A stretch of DNA of 36,912 bases, from contig JALVXC010000112.1 of NCBI GenBank assembly GCA_027038275.1, positions 1 through 36,912 of the forward strand, written 5' to 3'. The DNA is from Campylobacteraceae bacterium (GTDB lineage Bacteria > Campylobacterota > Campylobacteria > Campylobacterales > Sulfurovaceae). The translations under genes were made by a program, and so were the position numbers. A model generated the notes under the pieces. It was not told where the DNA came from. It searched no databases and saw only the letters and a program-made list of their open reading frames with translations. Below are positions 17,634 to 28,035 of the stretch, piece by piece. Each line of letters begins with the position of its first letter. Within the stretch, counting starts at the first letter, position 1.

Positions 17634-17659
17634 TACAATAATAATATCCAAGGAAAACA

Positions 17660-19036
17660 ATGCAACCTCTTAGCAATTCAGCCCTTATTCAAAAATATAA
17701 CATTCCAGGTCCTAGATATACCTCTTATCCTACAGTTCCTTTTTGGGATAAAGGGGCATTAGATAGTAATGCATGGTCTAAAACTGTTCAACAAGCATTC
17801 AACGAGAGCAACGAAGAAGAGGGGATTTCTATCTATATTCACCTCCCCTATTGTGAAAGTCTTTGTACCTTTTGTGCTTGTCATAAACATATTACAAAAC
17901 GTCACTCTGTAGAAGATGAGTATATTGATACTCTTCTTAAAGAGTGGAAGCTATATGTAGATATGTTAGACTCAAAACCATCTATTCGTGAGATACATTT
18001 AGGAGGAGGAACTCCAACATTCTTCTCTTCTAAAAATTTAAAACGGATGATAGATGGTATCTTTGAGTTAGCAACACGTTGTGAGGTCTATGAGTTCTCT
18101 TTTGAAGCTCACCCTAATGAGACAACTAAAGAGCAACTTCAAACTCTTTTTGATTTAGGCTTTAAGCGTACAAGTTTTGGTATTCAAGACTATGACCCTA
18201 TTGTTCAACGTGCTATTCACAGAATACAGCCTATAGAGAATGTTCAAAGAGTTAATGACTGGGCAAGAGAGATTGGGTATGAGTCTATCTCTCATGATAT
18301 TATCTTTGGTCTACCACATCAGACAAAAGAGAGCATTATAAACACTATTGAACTAACTGTAAAACAGAGACCAGATAGAATTGCCTACTATAGTTACGCT
18401 CATGTACCTTGGATTAAAGGTGTAGGTCAAAGAGGCTTTGATGAGAATGATTTACCAAAAGATGAGTATAAACGAGAACTCTATGAGTTAGGTAAAAAGC
18501 TCTTTTTTGAAGCAGGATATGTTGAGATAGGAATGGACCACTTCTCTTTACCTACCGATAAACTTTATAAAGCAATGGTAGATAAAAAACTTCATAGAAA
18601 TTTTATGGGTTATACAGCAGGAAAGACAAAGCTTATGATAGGTTTAGGTATGTCATCTATCTCCGACTCATGGTACGCTTTTGCTCAAAATGAGAAGAGG
18701 GTAGAGGATTATGTTGCACGAGTCAATGAGGGTAAACTGCCTGTCTTTAGAGGACATATTTTAACCGATGAAGATTTAGTAGTAAGACAACATATCTTAA
18801 ATATTATGTGTAATCTTGAGACTTCATGGGAAGATGACTCTATGAAGATAGATAGCATAGATGAGGTCATAGATAGACTTCAGGAGATGATAGACGATAA
18901 TCTTGTAGAGATTTATGAGAATAGATTAGTTGTTAAAGAGGAGGCTAGAATGTTTGTTAGAAATGTCTGTATGGCATTTGATTTGAGGTTGGCCGAGAGT
19001 CAACCTGAAGGGAGAATTTTCTCTATGACGATTTAG
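17660..19036 (+). CDS. hemN: Oxygen-independent coproporphyrinogen III oxidase HemN
   Basis: The 458-residue radical SAM enzyme decarboxylates coproporphyrinogen III to protoporphyrinogen IX without oxygen, in haem synthesis. The cluster motif is YCESLCTFCACHK, with C65, C69 and C72 as the [4Fe-4S] ligands and C74 following, as in true HemN. The N-terminal NIPGPRYTSYPT and the GGGTPTFF segment are family hallmarks, and the length equals the E. coli enzyme, which argues against the shorter HemW paralogue. AAGGAAAACA precedes the ATG. The gene is monocistronic and behind an FNR-like site. Confidence 0.95.
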   Translation: MQPLSNSALIQKYNIPGPRYTSYPTVPFWDKGALDSNAWSKTVQQAFNESNEEEGISIYIHLPYCESLCTFCACHKHITKRHSVEDEYIDTLLKEWKLYVDMLDSKPSIREIHLGGGTPTFFSSKNLKRMIDGIFELATRCEVYEFSFEAHPNETTKEQLQTLFDLGFKRTSFGIQDYDPIVQRAIHRIQPIENVQRVNDWAREIGYESISHDIIFGLPHQTKESIINTIELTVKQRPDRIAYYSYAHVPWIKGVGQRGFDENDLPKDEYKRELYELGKKLFFEAGYVEIGMDHFSLPTDKLYKAMVDKKLHRNFMGYTAGKTKLMIGLGMSSISDSWYAFAQNEKRVEDYVARVNEGKLPVFRGHILTDEDLVVRQHILNIMCNLETSWEDDSMKIDSIDEVIDRLQEMIDDNLVEIYENRLVVKEEARMFVRNVCMAFDLRLAESQPEGRIFSMTI

Positions 19037-19044
19037 TCATAGAG
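19021..19044. terminator. Hairpin between convergent hemN and serA
   Basis: CTCTATGAC pairs with GTCATAGAG around a six-base loop, overlapping the hemN stop codon. It lies in the 18-nt gap of a convergent pair. No clean U-run follows on either strand, so its efficiency as an intrinsic terminator is uncertain. Confidence 0.4.
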
Positions 19045-19054
19045 AGAGTAAAAT

Positions 19055-20644
19055 TTAGATAGTTACATGAGTAACACTAAGACAATCCTCTAATGCAGAG
19101 AGTTCATTAAGAACTTTTTTATTAACCTCTCCATCTACTTTAACAACAGCTAGAGCTTGAGAATTCTTGTCTCGTCCAAGTCTAAAGTCTGAGATATTTA
19201 AGTTATTATTAGCCAAGATAGTACCGACAGAGCCAATAACTCCTGGAACATCTGTATTTCTAAATAGAATAAGGCTTCCTTTTGGCTCTAGGTCAAGTTC
19301 ATAACCATCAATATTGATAATACGTTGAGCTTCATCACCAAATACTGTACCAGAGATAGTAAAGTTGCCATTTTCAGTTACAAGTTTAATAGTAACTTTA
19401 TTGTTAAGCCCTGTACGGTTAACATCTTTCTCTTTGAGAATTTTTATATCTCTCTCTTGTGCTACAAACTCTGCATTGACATAGTTTACTGCTGAACCTA
19501 AAGACTCAGTTAAAATTCCAACAGTTGCAAATGTAGTTAATGAGTCAATATAATCAGAGACATCACCTTGTGTTACCACTTTAATACTTTTGATATTACA
19601 TCTTGTTGCTTGAGCAGATAGATTTCCCATTTTTTGAGTTAATTCAAGATAAGGGCGTAAGAAGTCAGGAAGTTCACTCTCTTTAATTGGTAAATTCAAA
19701 GCATTTGGATAGGCAATATTTTTACCTGCTTGAATAGCATTTTCAGCAGCTTGAATAGCAATATTTCGTTGAGACTCTTTTGTATTTGCACCTAAGTGAG
19801 GAGTAACTGTAACATTGTCTAACTCAAGAAGAGGGTGTGAAGTTGCAGGTTCTTTGTTAAATACATCAATCCCTGCCATATGAATTTTACCAGAAGTCAG
19901 ACCCTCTAAGAGAGCCTCTTCATCATAGAGTCCACCTCTAGCACAGTTAATTAAGACTACACCATCTCTCATCTTAGCAATCTCATCTTTACCAATCATA
20001 CCAATAGTCTCTTCTGTTTTTGGTGTATGAATAGTAATAATATCACAAGCAAGAATATCATCAAAATTAGTAGTATAGGCAATGTCACAATCGGTAGCTT
20101 TTCTTGGGTCAATGTATGGGTCGTAAGCTATAACTTCCATCTCAAAAGCTTTAGCTCTCTTTCCTACACGAGAACCAATATTACCAAAACCGATAATTCC
20201 TAGTTTTTTATCTTTGAGCTCAGTTCCATACCAATCTTGTCTTCTCCAAACTCTATCTTGTTTTAAGTTGTTATGAGCATAAGGAAATTGACGTACACAA
20301 GAGAGCATATGAGCCATGGTAAGCTCTACAGCAGCAATGGTATTTGCAGTTGGTACATTCATAACTACAATACCTTTTTTACTACAACCATCAATGTCAA
20401 CATTGTCAACACCAACACCTGCACGAACCACAGCTTTTATCTTCTTGGCACTATCAAGGAAAGCTTGGTCAACATCGGTAGAAGAGCGAGTAATGGCTAC
20501 ATCAGCAAGGGGAATAATATCAGAGATGAGCTTATCTTTAGGCTCATCTGCTGCATTAATTAGGTTTATATCAGCATCGTTTGCAAGAATATCCAACCCT
20601 GTTTGGTGGATATGGTCACAAACTACGATAGTTATTTTAGACAT
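19055..20644 (-). CDS. serA: D-3-phosphoglycerate dehydrogenase
   Basis: The 529-residue enzyme performs the first step of serine synthesis, NAD-dependent oxidation of 3-phosphoglycerate. It has the substrate-binding domain (RSSTDVD, AGVGVDNVD), the NAD loop LGIIGFGNIGSRVG, the catalytic segments NCARGGLYDE and TPHLGANTKE with the active-site His, then the intervening domain and a C-terminal ACT domain (VPGVIGSVGTILANNNLNISD). This is the long, type 1 form. It follows rpsA by 12 nt and matches the Campylobacter order near rpsA. Feedback inhibition by serine through the ACT domain is possible but not visible. Confidence 0.96.
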   Translation of the reverse strand: MSKITIVVCDHIHQTGLDILANDADINLINAADEPKDKLISDIIPLADVAITRSSTDVDQAFLDSAKKIKAVVRAGVGVDNVDIDGCSKKGIVVMNVPTANTIAAVELTMAHMLSCVRQFPYAHNNLKQDRVWRRQDWYGTELKDKKLGIIGFGNIGSRVGKRAKAFEMEVIAYDPYIDPRKATDCDIAYTTNFDDILACDIITIHTPKTEETIGMIGKDEIAKMRDGVVLINCARGGLYDEEALLEGLTSGKIHMAGIDVFNKEPATSHPLLELDNVTVTPHLGANTKESQRNIAIQAAENAIQAGKNIAYPNALNLPIKESELPDFLRPYLELTQKMGNLSAQATRCNIKSIKVVTQGDVSDYIDSLTTFATVGILTESLGSAVNYVNAEFVAQERDIKILKEKDVNRTGLNNKVTIKLVTENGNFTISGTVFGDEAQRIINIDGYELDLEPKGSLILFRNTDVPGVIGSVGTILANNNLNISDFRLGRDKNSQALAVVKVDGEVNKKVLNELSALEDCLSVTHVTI

Positions 20645-20656
20645 ATCTGTCAGTTC

Positions 20657-22324
20657 CTACTTTCTTTTAAAATCTTCAAATGCATCACCAAGAGTCATAC
20701 TGTCATCTTGCTCTGCATTTAGTCTTTCAAGGGCTTCACGCTCCTCTTGACGTTGAAGTCTTCTTACAGAGACTCTAATTCTATCATTTTTAGCATCAAT
20801 GAAAGATATTACAGCTCTAATTGTCTGACCTTTTTCAATCTCATCTTCTTTAAGTGGAGCAAGGTCTTCTAGTCTAAGAAGTGCATCAACACCAGGTTCA
20901 ATAGATATAAAGATACCAAAATCTTTTTTATCTTTAACTGTACCCTCTACAATATCACCATTTTTATGTGTTTTTGCAAAAGTAGCTACAGGTGACTCTT
21001 GCATAGCCTTAATACTTAGAGATACTTTACCTTGGTCTCTGTCTATTTTAATAATTTTAACTTCAACTTCATCACCAACTTTGCAGACATCTTTAGCAGA
21101 TTTACCCTTTTCCCAAGAGATTTCTTGGTTGTGTAGAAGACCCTCAACTGCACCAATTTTAAGGAATGCACCAAAGTCTGTTACTGAAGAGACTGTACCT
21201 TTTATAATGTCCCCAACTTTATTGGCAGAAGCAAATTGGTCAATTGGTTTTGGAAGCAAGGTTTTTCTTGAAACTCGAAGTCTTCTTTGTTGTTTGTCAA
21301 TCTCAATAATCTCAACATCAAGTTTTTGACCAATTTCGATGTGGTCTTTTGGATGTTTTACATTTTTCTCCCAAGAGAGTTCAGATACATGAAGGAAAGC
21401 TTCTAAATCTTCACCTAAATCAACAAAAGCACCATAAGGTTCAATATTAGAGACAGTTACAGAGACGGTATCTCCAGCTCTTAATGTATTGTCAATATCT
21501 TTCCATGGGTCAAGGTTAGCTTCTTTAATAGATAGAGAGAGGTGTCTTTTCTTTTTGTCGTAATCTATAGCAACAACATTAACTTCATCTCCTTCTTTGT
21601 AGTATTTTGAAGGGTTAACAGGTCCTTTGTGAGAGATTTGAGAGTAGTGAACTAAACCATCCATACCACCAACATCTACAAACATACCATATGAAGTTAT
21701 TTTTTTAACTACACCAACAACAACAGCTTTATTCTCTAATAACTTGTCTACAATCTCTTGTGTTTCAGCTTTTTCACGCTCAATAAGCTCTTTTCTTGAG
21801 ACAACTACACTACCTTTCTCTTTGTCAACCTTAACAATAAGTGCTTTAATATTTTTACCAATTGGGTCTGTTTTGTATGAGATGTATGATAGTGTTCTTG
21901 GCATAAAGAATTCTAGTCCTGAAACATCAACAACAAAGCCACCTTTGTTTTTCTTTGTAATTGTACCCTCTACAACATACTCTTGTTCATCATCATACTC
22001 TTCAATAAACTCTGCTAAAGCTGCTCTTTTTTCTGCTAATTCATAAGATACAATAGGTCTTTCACCTCGTTGACCTGTAATAACAACAGGGATTGTATCT
22101 CCCTCTTTAAAGAAAATTTCACCATCTTCATCTCTAATTTGGTCCAATGACATAAATGCCTCATTTTTACGACCAACATCAATAATTACTTGGTTATCTT
22201 CTTCAACTATCTTAACAATAACACCGTCTACTAAATCACTTTTTGTATCTGCTTTCTTAAACGACTCCTCGAGCATTGCTCCAAAATCTACGTCTTCTAT
22301 TTCGATTTCTTCGAACTTCATCAT
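20657..22324 (-). CDS. rpsA: 30S ribosomal protein S1
   Basis: The 555-residue protein has six S1 RNA-binding repeats of about 70-75 residues. Repeat signatures such as GMFVDVGGMDGLVHYSQIS, GAFVDLGEDLEAFLHVSELS and GAFLKIGAVEGLLHNQEIS are clear. The first two repeats are more diverged, as is usual for the ribosome-binding part. AAGGATTAGTAAG precedes the first of two adjacent ATGs. S1 helps mRNA bind the 30S subunit. The gene lies between ispH and serA, as in Campylobacter. A 147-nt gap with its own -10 box suggests independent strong transcription. Confidence 0.97.
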   Translation of the reverse strand: MMKFEEIEIEDVDFGAMLEESFKKADTKSDLVDGVIVKIVEEDNQVIIDVGRKNEAFMSLDQIRDEDGEIFFKEGDTIPVVITGQRGERPIVSYELAEKRAALAEFIEEYDDEQEYVVEGTITKKNKGGFVVDVSGLEFFMPRTLSYISYKTDPIGKNIKALIVKVDKEKGSVVVSRKELIEREKAETQEIVDKLLENKAVVVGVVKKITSYGMFVDVGGMDGLVHYSQISHKGPVNPSKYYKEGDEVNVVAIDYDKKKRHLSLSIKEANLDPWKDIDNTLRAGDTVSVTVSNIEPYGAFVDLGEDLEAFLHVSELSWEKNVKHPKDHIEIGQKLDVEIIEIDKQQRRLRVSRKTLLPKPIDQFASANKVGDIIKGTVSSVTDFGAFLKIGAVEGLLHNQEISWEKGKSAKDVCKVGDEVEVKIIKIDRDQGKVSLSIKAMQESPVATFAKTHKNGDIVEGTVKDKKDFGIFISIEPGVDALLRLEDLAPLKEDEIEKGQTIRAVISFIDAKNDRIRVSVRRLQRQEEREALERLNAEQDDSMTLGDAFEDFKRK

Positions 22325-22359
22325 TCTTACTAATCCTTGCTTGTGCCTAATTTTGCGCT

Positions 22360-22365
22360 ATTATA
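22360..22365 (-). promoter_or_regulatory. -10 box for rpsA
   Basis: On the minus strand TATAAT, within GAGTATAATAGCGC, lies 35 nt before the rpsA start, preceded by an A-rich tract. The -35 region is not well conserved. Confidence 0.5.
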
Positions 22366-22435
22366 CTCTTTTTTATTTAATTCATAATGAAAAAGTAACA
22401 ATATATTAAGAAGAGAGTGCGAAGATAGGGTGCTT

Positions 22436-22464
22436 TACACTTTAAATTAAACTTTTAAAGTGTA
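22436..22464. terminator. Strong AT-rich stem-loop between ispH and rpsA
   Basis: TACACTTTAAA pairs perfectly with TTTAAAGTGTA (11 bp) around a seven-base loop, 7 nt after the ispH stop. No U-run follows on the minus strand, so it may be a partial terminator or an mRNA 3'-end stabiliser separating the pheS-ispH transcript from rpsA. Confidence 0.5.
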
Positions 22465-22471
22465 ATTTGAG

Positions 22472-23305
22472 TTAAATAATTTCTTGAATTTTATCTATAA
22501 CATTTTGAACAATCCAGTCAGGAGTGGAAGCACCTGCTGAAATACCACAAAGGTTTTTATTTTTAAACCAATCAGCTTGTAGCTCTTGTTCATTTTCTAT
22601 TAAGTAGCTATCTGGACAGTAGTTTTGTGCAATGCTATGAAGCATTTTTGTATTGGAGGAGTGTTTTCCCCCAATGATAATCATAATATCTGCTCTTTGG
22701 GCAAGTTCTGCTGCTGCATCTTGATTTTCAAAAGTTGCATTACAGATTGTATTAAAGACACGTACCTCTCGTTTTGTCAAGATAAGTTCATTGACAATTT
22801 TTAAAAAATCTTCAGGTTTTTTAGTTGTTTGAGAGACAACAGCAATTTTACTTTTTAAAGGTAGCTCTTTTAGCTCATTTTCTTCAAGTACAACAAATGC
22901 ATCTTTTGGATTTTGAGCATATGAGACTACACCTTTTATTTCAGGGTGGCTTTTATCTCCAAATATAACAATAGAGTAACCCTCTTTGCTCATTTTAGAG
23001 ACAATGTTTTGAGGAGTAGTTACATAGGGACAGGTAGCATCAATAATCTGATTCTCCTGTTGTTTTAGTTGAGCTAACTCATCTTTTGGAATACCATGTG
23101 TTCTTATGACTACAGCATTATCATTTTCAATATCTTCAAGCTCTTCTATTAATCCAATGTTAAAGTTATCTTTCAGTCTAGCAATCTCATCTTTGTTATG
23201 AATAAGTGGACCATAGGTAAATGAGTTTTTATGCTCCTCTGCAATCTTAATGGCACGTTTAACACCATAACAAAATCCATACTTTGAGGCAAGTTCTATT
23301 TTCAT
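22472..23305 (-). CDS. ispH: 4-hydroxy-3-methylbut-2-enyl diphosphate reductase
   Basis: The 277-residue iron-sulfur enzyme performs the last step of the MEP isoprenoid pathway, giving IPP and DMAPP. The three cluster cysteines are C12 (GFCYGVKRA), C92 (DATCPYV) and C188 (TICNATFENQ). Conserved active-site residues H36 (LIHN), H70 (RTHGIP) and the HPE motif at 120-122 are present. The C-terminal SAGASTPDWIV is also typical. The gene follows aroA by 8 nt in the operon. In Campylobacter, ispH also sits between aroA and rpsA. Confidence 0.96.
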   Translation of the reverse strand: MKIELASKYGFCYGVKRAIKIAEEHKNSFTYGPLIHNKDEIARLKDNFNIGLIEELEDIENDNAVVIRTHGIPKDELAQLKQQENQIIDATCPYVTTPQNIVSKMSKEGYSIVIFGDKSHPEIKGVVSYAQNPKDAFVVLEENELKELPLKSKIAVVSQTTKKPEDFLKIVNELILTKREVRVFNTICNATFENQDAAAELAQRADIMIIIGGKHSSNTKMLHSIAQNYCPDSYLIENEQELQADWFKNKNLCGISAGASTPDWIVQNVIDKIQEII

Positions 23306-23313
23306 ATTATATA

Positions 23314-24603
23314 TTAGTTCCTTATAGAGGTAATTTGCGAAAGTATATCAAAAAAGTTAGGAAAAGAGGTATCAATACACTCTATATCTTCAATCTCCAT
23401 ACCACAAATGACTCCTGCAATGGCAAAACTCATAGCAATTCGGTGGTCACCATGGGAGTTAATAGTAGCAGAGTGTAACTCTTTACCTATAATCTCATAC
23501 CCATCTTCATGCTCAATAGTCTCAATACCACAAGCTTTTAGTCCCGTTAGTACAGTTGAGACTCTATCACTCTCTTTAACACGTAACTCTTTTGCATTCT
23601 TTACAACTGAAGTTCCATTGGCTACAGCCATGGCAATAGCAAGTGCAGGAAGCTCATCTATAAGCCAAGCGATATTTCTCTCTACAGTAATAGCAGATAG
23701 TTTTCCATTGTAACTAATCTCAATATCTCCTATAGGCTCATAGATATTCTCTTTTTCAATATAGTTAACAGTTGCACCCATCTTCTCTAACATCTTATAG
23801 GCTTCAATGCGTGTAGGATTAAGAGTAACATTTTTAATAACAGTTTTAGAGACAGGAGTAATTGCTGCTGCTACAGCAAAGAAAAATCCACTAGATGGGT
23901 CAGCAGGAACAGTAATATCTAAAGGTTTAAGAGGCTCTTTAAGTGGTTCAATCTCTATGTAACCATCTTGATTGGTCTCTACTCTTGCTCCCATTCCTCT
24001 TAACATTCGCTCTGTATGGTCACGTGAGAGTAAATCCTCTTTATAGTAAGATGTCTCATTAGCTTGTAGCCCTGCTAAGATAAGTGCAGATTTTACCTGT
24101 GCAGAGTCAATAGGTGAGTGGTAACGAAAAGCTTTTAACTCTCCACCACGAATGGCAAGTGGAGCAAGGTTTCCATCTTCTCTACCATCTATCTTTGCAC
24201 CAATAGAGCGTAAAGGGTCTGCTACTCTCTTCATAGGGCGTGAACGTAGATACTTGTCTCCTGTTAAGATAAAGTGACCTTTGATTCCCGAAAGAAGCCC
24301 TGCATAGAGACGCATTCCTGTTCCTGCATTACCACAATCTAAAATATCAGAGGGTTCTGTAAGCTTTTTAGGAGGCACAATCTCTATATTGCCTCCCTCT
24401 CTTGTAACTGCTGCCCCAAGTTGCTCTGCAATAGAGAGAGAGGCTAGGGTATCCTCTCCTAAAAGAAAGTTTTTAATAGTTGAGGGTTTATCACTAAGTA
24501 GCGAAAACATCGCACAGCGATGAGAGATAGATTTATCGGGAGCAATATCTAAACATACTAACTCAAAAGCCCCATTAGCTTTTGCAATGGTAGCTTTTAT
24601 CAT
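23314..24603 (-). CDS. aroA: 3-phosphoshikimate 1-carboxyvinyltransferase (EPSP synthase)
   Basis: The 429-residue enzyme joins shikimate-3-phosphate and phosphoenolpyruvate in the shikimate pathway. It shows [11 protein letters not shown] near the N-terminus, [14 protein letters not shown] in the PEP/glyphosate-binding region, LRSRPMKR, and KESDRVS towards the C-terminus. The segments RDHTE, SAQVK and NPTR fit the motif set used to describe class II enzymes. Its ATG overlaps the pheT stop by 4 nt, so translation is coupled. The other shikimate gene in the window, aroE, lies in a separate cluster. Confidence 0.96.
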   Translation of the reverse strand: MIKATIAKANGAFELVCLDIAPDKSISHRCAMFSLLSDKPSTIKNFLLGEDTLASLSIAEQLGAAVTREGGNIEIVPPKKLTEPSDILDCGNAGTGMRLYAGLLSGIKGHFILTGDKYLRSRPMKRVADPLRSIGAKIDGREDGNLAPLAIRGGELKAFRYHSPIDSAQVKSALILAGLQANETSYYKEDLLSRDHTERMLRGMGARVETNQDGYIEIEPLKEPLKPLDITVPADPSSGFFFAVAAAITPVSKTVIKNVTLNPTRIEAYKMLEKMGATVNYIEKENIYEPIGDIEISYNGKLSAITVERNIAWLIDELPALAIAMAVANGTSVVKNAKELRVKESDRVSTVLTGLKACGIETIEHEDGYEIIGKELHSATINSHGDHRIAMSFAIAGVICGMEIEDIECIDTSFPNFFDILSQITSIRN

Positions 24604-26927
24604 CTAAGAGTTGCTCCATATTCACTGTTGAGCTTTTCAATAATACTGTTTACTGTACTCTCAATAGCCTCATCACTTAGTGTCTCTTCAAATGACTGAA
24701 TAAATAGGCGTATAGTTAAACTCTTTTTATCTCCTAACTCCTCATCTTCATAGACATCTACTGCATAGAATTTTTGAAGTAGAGGTAGCTCAAGTGATTT
24801 AATAGTAATAGAGATTTGGTTATATGGTACATTTTTATCAATTACAAGACTTAAATCTTTGTAGACCCCTTGAAATTTAGAGATAGCATGAGCATTGATA
24901 TGCTTTGGAATAAGTGCTTCAAAGTCAATCTCTGCTACAAATGTCTCTTTTAAATCAAACTCTTCACAAACTGTTGGGTGAACTTTGGTTAAGAATCCAC
25001 AAACGGTATTGTCTATAATAATATCAGCCGATTGATAAGGGTGAATAAGCCCATTGTGCTTCATAGATGCTCTTAACTCAAAATTACCAATAATAGCAGA
25101 GAGTTTTTTTGTGAATGTCTCAAAGTCAATATTGCTTGGTTTCCCTGCATTAGATACATTTTCACTCTCTTTTTGACCTGAAAATATAAGAGTAAAGACC
25201 TCTTTCTCTTCTCTATTTTCATTAAAAATAGGACCAATTTCAAAAAGTGATATTGATTTTTGAGAGTAGTTAACATTTCGTTGTGCTGCTTGAAGTAGAT
25301 TAATAAGAACAGTAGTTCTAAGTGTACTAAAGTCACTGGTAATAGGGTTTAAAATATCTAACTCTTCACTAAGAGTAGGGAAATGGTACTTCTCTAATAG
25401 AGTTTTATCTGCAAAAGCATAGGAGATACTCTCATAAAATCCATTTGCTATAGCACATAGACGTAGTGCTTTTTTGGCATAGTATCTTTTCATAGTTTTA
25501 TTATTATGAGTTGCTTCTACAAATTTTAGTGGTCTAGCTTCAATATTGTTAATTCCAATAATTCGTATAACCTCTTCAGCAATATCTTGTATATTTTCAA
25601 TATCGTGTCTAAAATGAGGTACAGTTACACCAAATTTGTCCTCTATAGAGCTTTGCACTTTAAATCCTAGTGCAACTAGAATATTTATAATATTAACTTT
25701 TTCAATCTCGTTACCAATAAGTGCAGATATTTTTTGGGTTGTAATGGTAATAATCTTATCTTCTTGCTCTTCATCTAAAGAGATTGTTCCATCATAAAGT
25801 CTACACTCTGTATATGTCTCAAGAAGGTATATTAGGTATTGAATACCTAAACATAAATTAGGTTCAGACCCTCGAGAAGTATTGTAGTAGAGTTCATCAG
25901 TTTTAAGTTTTTTTTCAGCAACAATATTAACTAAATCTTCAGGGTGAGCATATGAACTCTCAAATAGAATAATAGAAGAGTCATCTTTTGCCATACTCTT
26001 CTCATCTTGATTAATACCTACTTGAGATACTATTTTATCATTTATAGCTATATTTATAACTCCATCATCATTGGTAACATCAAGCTCTATTTTGTTCTCT
26101 TCATCTGCACCACTGACATCATAAGCACGTAAAATAACACCTGTAGAGTGAGTAATGTATCTTAAAATAGAAGATACACTATCTTTTTGAGGCTCTTCTA
26201 TAAAGGCTAATCGAAGTGTAAATAGTAAAGAGGTGTGTAAATCTTTAATATTAGCCATTGCATATTGTAAAGAGGCAGGAATAATACCTTTTTTAGTCAA
26301 TTTTGCAATACGAGCAATTCCTATTTTTTCAGAGTTTTGACTCTCGTAATCAAATTGATTCATAGGAATATTTAAAGCTGCAGATAAATCTCTTGCAACT
26401 CCATGCACAGATAGACAGTCTCCACGGTTAGCTGTAAGCTCTAGCTCAATAACTGTATCGGCTACCTTCTCATACTCATTTAAATCTTTTCCTACAACAA
26501 GTTTTCCAATACTCTCATCGAGCATCATAATACCATCACCAATATCAGGAAGACCAAGCTCAGAGGCTGAACAGATCATACCCTCAGACTCAACTCCGCG
26601 AAGTTTGGCATGTTTTATTTCAAAGTCATCACTAAGTTTTGCACCAATAGTTGCTACAGCTACATACTGGGCATCTACTACATTTTTAGCACCACAGACA
26701 ATCTGTCGTACACCTGAACCAATATCAACCTGACATACATTTAGTTTGTCTGCATCTGGGTGCTTTTTGCAAGAGATAATCTTACCAATAACTACTTTTT
26801 GAGGTATATTATATTTTTTTATGCTATCAACTTCTAATCCAATAGAGTTTAGTACCTCGTAAAGCTTCTCGTCGCTTACTTTACTAATATCTATAAAGTT
26901 ATTTAACCAAGTTCGTGTAACTATCAT
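24600..26927 (-). CDS. pheT: Phenylalanyl-tRNA synthetase beta subunit
   Basis: The 775-residue subunit pairs with PheS in an alpha2-beta2 enzyme that charges tRNA-Phe. The N-terminus [15 protein letters not shown] and the OB-fold tRNA-binding domain (residues about 40-150, with IVCGAKNV and [12 protein letters not shown]) are clear. B3/B4-like and B5 domains follow, and the C-terminal anticodon-binding domain ends the chain ([18 protein letters not shown]). The length is slightly below the usual about 790. It overlaps pheS by ATGA and aroA by ATGA, so all three are translated together. Confidence 0.96.
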   Translation of the reverse strand: MIVTRTWLNNFIDISKVSDEKLYEVLNSIGLEVDSIKKYNIPQKVVIGKIISCKKHPDADKLNVCQVDIGSGVRQIVCGAKNVVDAQYVAVATIGAKLSDDFEIKHAKLRGVESEGMICSASELGLPDIGDGIMMLDESIGKLVVGKDLNEYEKVADTVIELELTANRGDCLSVHGVARDLSAALNIPMNQFDYESQNSEKIGIARIAKLTKKGIIPASLQYAMANIKDLHTSLLFTLRLAFIEEPQKDSVSSILRYITHSTGVILRAYDVSGADEENKIELDVTNDDGVINIAINDKIVSQVGINQDEKSMAKDDSSIILFESSYAHPEDLVNIVAEKKLKTDELYYNTSRGSEPNLCLGIQYLIYLLETYTECRLYDGTISLDEEQEDKIITITTQKISALIGNEIEKVNIINILVALGFKVQSSIEDKFGVTVPHFRHDIENIQDIAEEVIRIIGINNIEARPLKFVEATHNNKTMKRYYAKKALRLCAIANGFYESISYAFADKTLLEKYHFPTLSEELDILNPITSDFSTLRTTVLINLLQAAQRNVNYSQKSISLFEIGPIFNENREEKEVFTLIFSGQKESENVSNAGKPSNIDFETFTKKLSAIIGNFELRASMKHNGLIHPYQSADIIIDNTVCGFLTKVHPTVCEEFDLKETFVAEIDFEALIPKHINAHAISKFQGVYKDLSLVIDKNVPYNQISITIKSLELPLLQKFYAVDVYEDEELGDKKSLTIRLFIQSFEETLSDEAIESTVNSIIEKLNSEYGATLR

Positions 26928-27916
26928 CTAAACTGCTCCAATAAACGTCTGTCTCCCTCAAATAGCATTCTAAGGTCAGGAATCTTATGCAACAACATTG
27001 CAAATCTCTCTACACCTAAACCAAAGGCGTAACCACTTACATTTTTGTACTCAACTGCATCAAATACATTTGAGTCAACAATTCCACAACCAAGAACCTC
27101 TAGCCAACCTGTGTGTGAACAGACTCGACACCCTTTACCTTTACAGAATATACAAGAGATGTCAACCTCAGCAGATGGTTCAGTAAAAGGGAAGAAACTA
27201 GGTCTAAACCGTACCTCAACATCACCAAACATATAGTGTAAAAACTCTGACATAAGTGACTTTAGGTTAGCAAAGTTCACTTCACCTTTTTCACCTACAA
27301 CTAATCCCTCTACTTGATGGAACATTGGGGTATGGGTAAGGTCATAATCTTTCCTAAAGACAGCACCAGGGGCTATCATACGAATAGGAGGTTTTTGCTT
27401 TAGCATAGTTCTAATCTGCACAGGAGAGGTGTGGGTTCTTAGTACTGCTCCATCTTTACAAAAGAAGGTGTCCTGCATCTCTCTTGCAGGGTGGTTTTTT
27501 GGTAGGTTTAGTGCTTCAAAGTTATGGAAATCATCTTCTACTTTTGGTCCATCTTCAATAGCAAAGTTCAGGGCAACAAAGTAGTCTATAATCTTATCCA
27601 TAGTTGCCATTACAGGGTGTAGAGCTCCTTTTGCTTCTAAATTTCCATATAGAGAGACATCAAGTGCTTCTTCCTTTAAAAGCTCTTCTATCTTCTCTTT
27701 TTTTAACGTCTCATAACGCTTGTCAAAAAGAGTTTGGAGTTTTGCTTTGGTTTGGTTTAGCCCCTCTGCAAAGGCTTTTTTTTCAGGTCCTGGTATATCT
27801 TTGAGTTTTGCAAACTCTTTAGACAACGCCCCTTTTTTCCCAAAAAGCTCAACACGAACTTTTTCTAGTTCTTCAAGGGAGTCAGCCTCTTCAATCATCT
27901 TTTCTAAGTTTTCCAA
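26924..27916 (-). CDS. pheS: Phenylalanyl-tRNA synthetase alpha subunit
   Basis: The 330-residue catalytic subunit has an N-terminal helical arm (about residues 1-90), then the class II synthetase core. Motif 2 is seen in [39 protein letters not shown] precedes a [12 protein letters not shown] segment, and motif 3 is [10 protein letters not shown]. The start is TTG at 27914-27916, supported by GAGGG five bases upstream. It heads the operon pheS-pheT-aroA-ispH, divergent from the HIT gene. Confidence 0.96.
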   Translation of the reverse strand: MENLEKMIEEADSLEELEKVRVELFGKKGALSKEFAKLKDIPGPEKKAFAEGLNQTKAKLQTLFDKRYETLKKEKIEELLKEEALDVSLYGNLEAKGALHPVMATMDKIIDYFVALNFAIEDGPKVEDDFHNFEALNLPKNHPAREMQDTFFCKDGAVLRTHTSPVQIRTMLKQKPPIRMIAPGAVFRKDYDLTHTPMFHQVEGLVVGEKGEVNFANLKSLMSEFLHYMFGDVEVRFRPSFFPFTEPSAEVDISCIFCKGKGCRVCSHTGWLEVLGCGIVDSNVFDAVEYKNVSGYAFGLGVERFAMLLHKIPDLRMLFEGDRRLLEQFR

Positions 27917-28002
27917 AATAACCCTCTTATATTTGTAAATTAATTTAATTAATAATTGTGAGATTTTACCTAAACTATACTAAATAATGGGATTGATTGT
28001 GT

Positions 28003-28008
28003 TATAAT
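28003..28008 (+). promoter_or_regulatory. -10 box for the HIT gene
   Basis: TATAAT within GTGTTATAATTTT lies 27 nt before the ATG in the 119-nt divergent gap with pheS. A -35 box is not evident. Confidence 0.5.
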
Positions 28009-28035
28009 TTTTCATAATTTTTTAAAGGATAGTTA

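Noticed and set aside
20273-20750. Long plus-strand open frames opposite serA and the rpsA end
   Set aside because: They lie wholly antisense to strongly conserved genes, lack ribosome binding sites and resemble no protein family; they are shadows of the real coding frames.
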